Origin: Tubiluchus corallicola
Taxonomy: Eukaryota; Priapulida; Priapulimorpha; Priapulimorphida; Tubiluchidae
DNA: 64,000 nt
Assembly (NCBI GenBank): GCA_030141605.1
Contig: JAQGDQ010000570.1
Location: forward strand, 1-64,000
Direction: 5' to 3'
Below, in pieces: positions 60,801 to 64,000 of the stretch. The translations under genes and the position numbers were made by a program. Position 1 is the stretch's first letter. Every line of letters starts with the position of its first letter. The notes below the pieces were generated by a model. The model ran no database searches. It worked only from the letters and a program-made list of their open reading frames with translations, and was not told the DNA's origin.

Positions 60801-63678
60801 GAAACAGCGAATCCGCGATAAACGAACCGCGACGTAGCGAGGGAACATTGTACACTATTTAATCTGTGTTGTTTTTCCTAAAGTGAATGTTTAGTTATTG
60901 TTTTTTTTCAGAAAGCTAGAACGGACATCGTCTCGGAGCCAACTGACGACTACAGCGAGGGATGTAAAATGGAAAAGGGAAGCGAATCTGTAAGTGACGT
61001 TTAAACATCAATGAGCAATGGCTATATAATTTGTGCAGTTTCACCCAAATTACCGTATTTTCCCATGTATAAGAGACCCTTGTGTATAAGAGACCCTTTC
61101 AATTTTTAGGCAAAAATTCTGGAAAAAAGTTTTTTGGTAATGAATAACTTTATTCATCATAGAAATCATTAAATTCCTCATCACTCTCATCAAAAATATC
61201 AACTGGAGTCAGACCTTCAGCAATTCCAGCCAGTTCATCATCAGAGGAGTCACTCTGCTCAAAAATGGCATTGTCCTCTGTGCCGTCCATGGCATTGGAG
61301 ATGCCACACTTCTTGAAAGATTTAATAATGACCTCTGGCTTTACACCATTCCATGCCTTGAGGACCCAGCTGCAGACTTCTCCAAGGGTTGGCTTACTCC
61401 CATGTATAAGAGACCCCCTATTTTTAAAGTGAAAATTCTGAGCAAAAAAGGGTCTCTTATACATGGGAAAATACGGTAATCATAATTATCTTTCACAGAA
61501 TTTACGATCGAGTAAACTTTAAAATATTCCATCTTTTTGAGTTTACTTTGATGTAATGAAGATAATGCTCATTTGTAGAATGCAAAAATCGAACAATTAT
61601 TATCATCAGCTGCACTTATAATGCAGGTTTACAATTAAAAGTGACTGAAGAGCAAAAATATAAGTACACAGTAGAAATTCACCGGGCACACTAATAAAAT
61701 GTTACAATAAAAAGATAAATTTTAAGACTCATTTTAAACTATTGAACTATGAACTATGAAATTTATTTCACCCATCAAAAAATACAATATCAAACACATT
61801 AATAAACTTTAAATAAAATAATTTGAGTAGTGCGAGGTGAGTGTAGGACCATACGGTCATTTACACACTCACCTTACTTAAATGAAAAAATGATTATAGT
61901 TATGCATGCTTCTGTAGACAACTTAATGTAAATAAGGATGAAGTAAATGATGTAATAATAGCACTGGTATAAGAGCAATAAACCTGAAAGTTGAGAAAGG
62001 AAAACATAAACTGTAATTATGACTTAAAACAGTTAAAATCAGTAATAGATCTCAAGCTAAATGGAAGTCTATTCCATTCAAGTGGAGCTGCATAAGCATG
62101 CTTATCATACTGAACACCGATTCTTCAACGATCAGTGACTACTAATGTAAAATGTATAGGTACTGTGGTACTGCAGCACCCCTTGTTTTCACTCATTATT
62201 ATTGATAATATTCAATATAATAACGTTTTTTCTTTTGTTTTTTCTGTATACTTGTGCGGAACCGGAGCACGTGAGGGAGGTACAATTTGCTTCACAGTCC
62301 AAGCAATGCGGTATTAGGCTGCTGTGCGCGTGCGCCCTTGCGCACAGGTCTGAGATAAAACACTGTATTTTAGGTAGAGAGAGAGTACTGTCGCTTACAC
62401 AGTGTGTTGTCAGTTGTCACATGCTTGAAAACCGTGTACCGGCAAATTCTTGAACTGCGACAATTTATGCTATTCGTAAACAAACAATATTTTTGTTTAG
62501 GATTTTGCCAAGTTTATGCATAAATTTTCGCATGTTTGCTTGTTTGCTTAAAATTACAAAATTAAAATTATATATGTTTGTTTTGTTTTACACAGTATTA
62601 AAACAAAGGCTAAAAATTTTCTGAGCAGCGGCATCCCCAGTAATTTTAGCTACGAGCCTTTGTGGTGCATACTAAGCCTAAGAGCGGTGACTTGTACTTT
62701 TGTATTAGTAATGCTACATGCATCGGCTAGTAGATTCAGCCGGTTAATTAGGTCAAAATATTTCCATCACGAAGTGAGTCTATTAAGCGGTGCTTTCATT
62801 TCAACAACTGCTTGCATGATATAAAGAATCTCGATATTTAAAGGACAAGAAAGGGGGTACCTGACGTAAGTTTCAGAAAAATCGCGTTAAAAAATTATAT
62901 TACTTTACAGCAATTTTATGCATATATCTTACTCGCACTGAACGGAATTTTAGTTTGTTTTCATTTTAAATCTCCCGCAATACTGTTCCGAAGTCACCAT
63001 TACATGACGTCATGTACCAAATGTAAATCAAGGGAAGAGAAAGCAATGTTAAATTATGTCTCAAAAGAATTTCTGTGCAAATCTATATTACTTAGATTTT
63101 CGCTTATTTGCTAGAAAGACTTTGCTAGTGTAACTAAAAAGGAAAATTATTAATTATTTGAAATGTTTTCACCAATTGGTAAAATGTTGCTGATTCATCC
63201 TCAGGGTGCAGCACTCACTAACCAAAAAACATATTTTTAATCTTATTGACAAGTGCAGTAATTTTTAATTTTATTTAGTTATGACTTGTGCTCTATGAAT
63301 GCTCTGATTATTTTTTCAAACTTTACTCATTGTTATCAAAACTTGTTTCAAATGACCTGTTGTCAAAATGGCTGCGTCTAACGGTCATCGCGGGAGTTTA
63401 AATTTACATGTTTTATACAGCGTGACTGCCAATTGAAGTCCTGCATGCAAAAAGGCAGTACGTAAGCGATATAAAATTTCAAAACGATTTTTTCAAGCTT
63501 TATGTTTATGAAGGGTTTTCTTGTGCTTTAAGTCAAGTTTTATGAAAACATTTTGTTTTTTTAGGCGTCTAAAAAGACCAGGGCACAGAAACTGCTCGGC
63601 AAAGTCGACAAGTCCGGGATGAAAAGTATATCAAGTTTCTTTGTGCCAACGGGAAAGAATAATGAGAAAAAGAAGTGA
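48558..63678 (+). CDS. RNASEH2B: Ribonuclease H2 subunit B, ten exons
   Basis: Exons assembled by frame and GT-AG sites: 48558-48609, 49794-49874, 52445-52552, 53658-53728, 55304-55480, 57068-57170, 57737-57818, 58756-58801, 60912-60989, 63565-63678. The sum is 912 nt, 303 aa plus stop; human RNASEH2B has 312. RNase H2 is a nuclear A/B/C heterotrimer that removes ribonucleotides from DNA and degrades RNA:DNA hybrids; B is a non-catalytic scaffold. Visible landmarks are QHVLIL near the N-terminus; GSLYIFSHDKKALYETLKF and SWFIGDSVQSDGS in the triple-barrel region; VDPLFLVVPYLME and FQPLDQILVDEEFP in the helical/winged-helix region; YSFNKEKCLSWLKIK; YVNYSCGLISDYIPASL; a basic KKAR; and KVDKSGMKSISSFF, with a PIP-box-like MKSISSFF at 285-292 for PCNA binding. 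All phases join without a break. Confidence 0.95.
49248..49605. mobile_element. Decayed hAT-like MITE in RNASEH2B intron 1
   Basis: It opens CAGGGCTGTGGAGTTGG, contains repeated CCGACTCCTA, and closes with TCCGACTCCAATACCC. CAGGGCTGTGGAGT and its complement are common hAT-family termini. The right terminus is damaged and no target duplication was found. Confidence 0.6.
49980..50120. repeat. Degenerate CACTCATACCATGCC repeat in intron 2
   Basis: CATACCATGCCACACCACGC and related C/A-rich units recur four or five times. The rest of intron 2 (50121-51690) holds nothing recognised. Confidence 0.6.
51697..51755. repeat. (GT)n microsatellite in intron 2
   Basis: GT dinucleotides with GC interruptions in the second half. 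Confidence 0.95.
51764..51920. repeat. Inverted repeat (34-bp arms) around (TA)23 in intron 2
   Basis: ATTTTGCACATAGCAAGCAC (about 51769) and its complement GTGCTTGCTATGTGCAAAAT (about 51896) are the arm cores, extending to 34 bp with one or two mismatches. The centre holds TATATA from 51841 to 51886. On one strand the whole can form a long cruciform or hairpin. Confidence 0.9.
51921..52444. other. Rest of RNASEH2B intron 2
   Basis: GTGGAGTCAAACCTCCGTAC at 51999-52022 looks faintly like a tRNA/SINE B-box in reverse, but nothing else supports a tRNA. Confidence 0.4.
53215..53256. repeat. (GA)n in intron 3
   Basis: About 40 bp of GA dinucleotides. Confidence 0.95.
53285..53370 (-). mobile_element. 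hAT-type MITE end in intron 3
   Basis: On the minus strand GGACCGGCCTTAAGCATAGG, then ACTAGGCAACCGCCTAAGGC and CCTCCAGGGGGCCTC, resembles the CAGG..CCGGCCTTAG terminus and sub-terminal block common to hAT-derived repeats. The second end was not found. Confidence 0.45.
54339..54652. mobile_element. Solo LTR with perfect GATAG target duplication, intron 4
   Basis: The 314-bp unit has inverted termini TGTTGTG and CACAACA. It is flanked by GATAG at 54334-54338 and 54653-54657. CACTTATATATAAGGC near 54452 is a good TATA box, and ATAATAAACTAG near 54586 fits a polyadenylation region, in the U3-R-U5 order for + orientation. It is unrelated to the 13.4/20.9-kb LTR. No internal domain remains. Confidence 0.88.
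54653..55303. other. Rest of RNASEH2B intron 4
   Basis: A C11-13 run lies at 54844-54856. No other feature was recognised. Confidence 0.5.
55485..55915. repeat. ACAGTTAGTACTGC minisatellite in intron 5
   Basis: An 18-bp core (ACAGTTAGTACTGCAATT) alternates with a 27-bp form that adds ACTGCAATT. It begins 5 bp after the exon-5 donor. Because 9 divides all units, frames stay open on both strands (134 and 150 codons); they are not genes. Confidence 0.95.
56215..56600. repeat. 28-bp minisatellite in intron 5, about 13 units
   Basis: The unit TTATTAAAGATCTACAGCTA plus ATGCTACA recurs with TTATGAAAG and TACGTTAT variants. Confidence 0.95.
56601..57067. other. Rest of RNASEH2B intron 5
   Basis: No feature was recognised before the exon-6 acceptor, TTTTTTTTCCAAAG. 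Confidence 0.5.
57430..57625. repeat. 72-bp tandem repeat in intron 6, about 2.5 units
   Basis: ATTATCGATTATCGTATAGT and CTCCTTTTGTACAGGATGAA recur at 57448, 57521 and (partly) 57593. Confidence 0.93.
57985..58530. repeat. 40-bp minisatellite in intron 7, about 13 units
   Basis: The unit TTTGGCATTTCACATAATTG with ACTATGTCGGCTGACCATAG varies between ATAATTGAC, TCACTGGCT and TTCATTGGT in the middle, giving two or three unit classes in a higher-order order. Confidence 0.95.
58960..59660. mobile_element. Host repeat, pogo-like, interrupted by another element (intron 8)
   Basis: ACGGTTGAACCTCGTTATA on the left continues, after removing 58987-59465 and one TA, into CTGCCTCCCGTTATAACGCC, then CAGCCTCGCCTTAACGCC on the right. 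The GAACCTCGTTATAACG theme marks a pogo/Tigger-like terminal sequence. Its own far end was not found. Confidence 0.6.
58987..59465. mobile_element. pogo/Tc1-mariner-type MITE nested in intron 8
   Basis: The terminal inverted repeats are CAGTCAACCTCGGATATAAG and CTTATACCTGAGGTTGACTG, flanked by TA (58985-58986 and 59466-59467). The 479-bp interior repeats the theme CCTTATAT(C/G)CGA in both orientations. It has no ORF. Confidence 0.88.
60459..60850. mobile_element. pogo/Tigger-type MITE in intron 8
   Basis: The ends are CAGTGTTCCCTCACATATCG and CGACGTAGCGAGGGAACATT plus G, flanked by TA (60457-60458 and 60851-60852). Sub-terminal GCGATAA/ACCGCGATAAA repeats are present. The element ends 61 bp before exon 9. 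Confidence 0.88.
61053..61476 (-). mobile_element. Internally deleted pogo-like transposon keeping transposase C-terminus (intron 9)
   Basis: Near-perfect inverted repeats (CCGTATTTTCCCATGTATAA and TTATACATGGGAAAATACGG, extending to about 27 bp) are flanked by TA (61051-61052 and 61477-61478). The minus-strand frame to the stop at 61150 has EVCSWVLKAWNGVKPEVIIK, then SFKKCGISNAMDGTEDNAIF and acidic DSSDDE and DESDEEFNDFYDE. This is the C-terminal end of pogo/Tigger DDE transposases. The DNA-binding and catalytic DDE parts are gone; the remnant joins directly to the left terminal repeat. Confidence 0.9.
61740..62105 (-). mobile_element. CR1/L2-like LINE 3' fragment (intron 9)
   Basis: On the minus strand 62100-62025 reads KHAYAAPLEWNRLPFSLRSI, then TDFNCFKS and a stop, the APxxWNxLPxxLR...FKS C-terminus of CR1/L2-like LINEs. 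The 3' end near 61740 is a repeating TTCATAGTTCATAGTTCAA tail. Confidence 0.78.
62838..63531 (+). mobile_element. TTAA MITE, family A, full length (intron 9)
   Basis: TTAA at 62838-62841 and 63528-63531 bounds 694 bp with termini AGGACAAGAAAGG and TTTTCTTGTGCT. It is collinear with 15320-16005, including TTACATGACGTCATG and CTAACGGTCATCGCGGGAGT. It ends only 33 bp before exon 10, so its right end lies in the branch-point region of intron 9. Confidence 0.9.
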
Positions 63679-64000
63679 AAGAGACATCAACAATGAAACC
63701 ATTGCCTTCCAGTCTATGTACAAAAGCTAACGTTATCGTTTAAACTGTTCCATTGTCTTCCAGTCTGTGTACAAAAGCTAACGTTATCGTTTAAACTGTT
63801 AGCGCGTTGACAGCCAGGCACCTACATTCTTTGAATTGCAGGCTGCCTGATTTTATTGAGTTATGCCGGAAAAGTTCTAGTGGTGTGTTAGAAAACAAAA
63901 TGCTTAATTTTGTACATCTATGTGATCGTGTTCCCAATTCTAATTATGATTAATTTTGATCTGTCACACTTGAAGTGTCCCCACATCTTATTATTTAGCT
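63679..64000 (+). other. RNASEH2B: RNASEH2B 3' UTR with 51-bp tandem duplication
   Basis: ATTGCCTTCCAGTCTATGTA with CAAAAGCTAACGTTATCGTT and TAAACTGTT occurs at 63701 and again at 63752, 51 bp apart with two or three differences. No AATAAA is present up to the window end, so the poly(A) site is probably outside. Confidence 0.75.

Overview
This is nuclear DNA from an animal, probably a marine invertebrate; the phylum cannot be fixed from sequence alone. It is AT-rich, crowded with microsatellites and minisatellites, and carries GT-AG spliced introns and metazoan-type transposable elements: RTE-like and CR1/L2/Jockey-like LINEs, pogo/Tigger, hAT, PIF/Harbinger-like and TTAA-flanked MITEs, and solo LTRs. 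Nothing bacterial or viral is seen.

Only two host genes can be supported, both on the + strand at the right side. (1) 43470-46511 is a RAPGEF4/EPAC2 orthologue, a cAMP-activated Rap exchange factor, whose whole 1013-residue CDS lies in one exon. A strong 3' splice site just upstream suggests spliced 5' UTR exons. (2) 48558-63678 is RNASEH2B, RNase H2 subunit B. I assembled it from ten exons with GT-AG junctions, giving a 912-nt CDS (303 aa) that ends in a PIP-box-like motif. The genes are head-to-tail about 2 kb apart and have no evident functional link.

1-43 kb is a repeat landscape with no convincing host gene. It holds a (CT)n tract; a TTAA-flanked MITE family (825-1369 and intact 23201-23751); a 68-bp minisatellite split by a LINE (1440-2680); an RTE 3' end (3800-4165, second copy 33826-34079); a 40-bp minisatellite; very long (AAT)n, (TTG)n, (TACA)n, (GGTAGT)n and (ATTC)n tracts; LINE 3' fragments; an inverted repeat with hammerhead-ribozyme-like sequence (12909-13113); two solo LTRs of one family (13404-13780 and 20894-21213), one keeping a tRNA-Leu-type primer site; a Harbinger-like element split by a LINE (16256-17249); a second TTAA MITE family with at least six copies; a 105-bp satellite (28236-29650); and 140-bp LINE-end concatemers (34906-35466).

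The RNASEH2B introns are also loaded. They hold a hairpin around (TA)n, a solo LTR with a perfect 5-bp target-site duplication, four minisatellites, three pogo-like elements (one nested in another repeat, one keeping the transposase C-terminus), a LINE tail and an intact 694-bp TTAA MITE next to the last exon. All exon boundaries and the reading frame remain intact.
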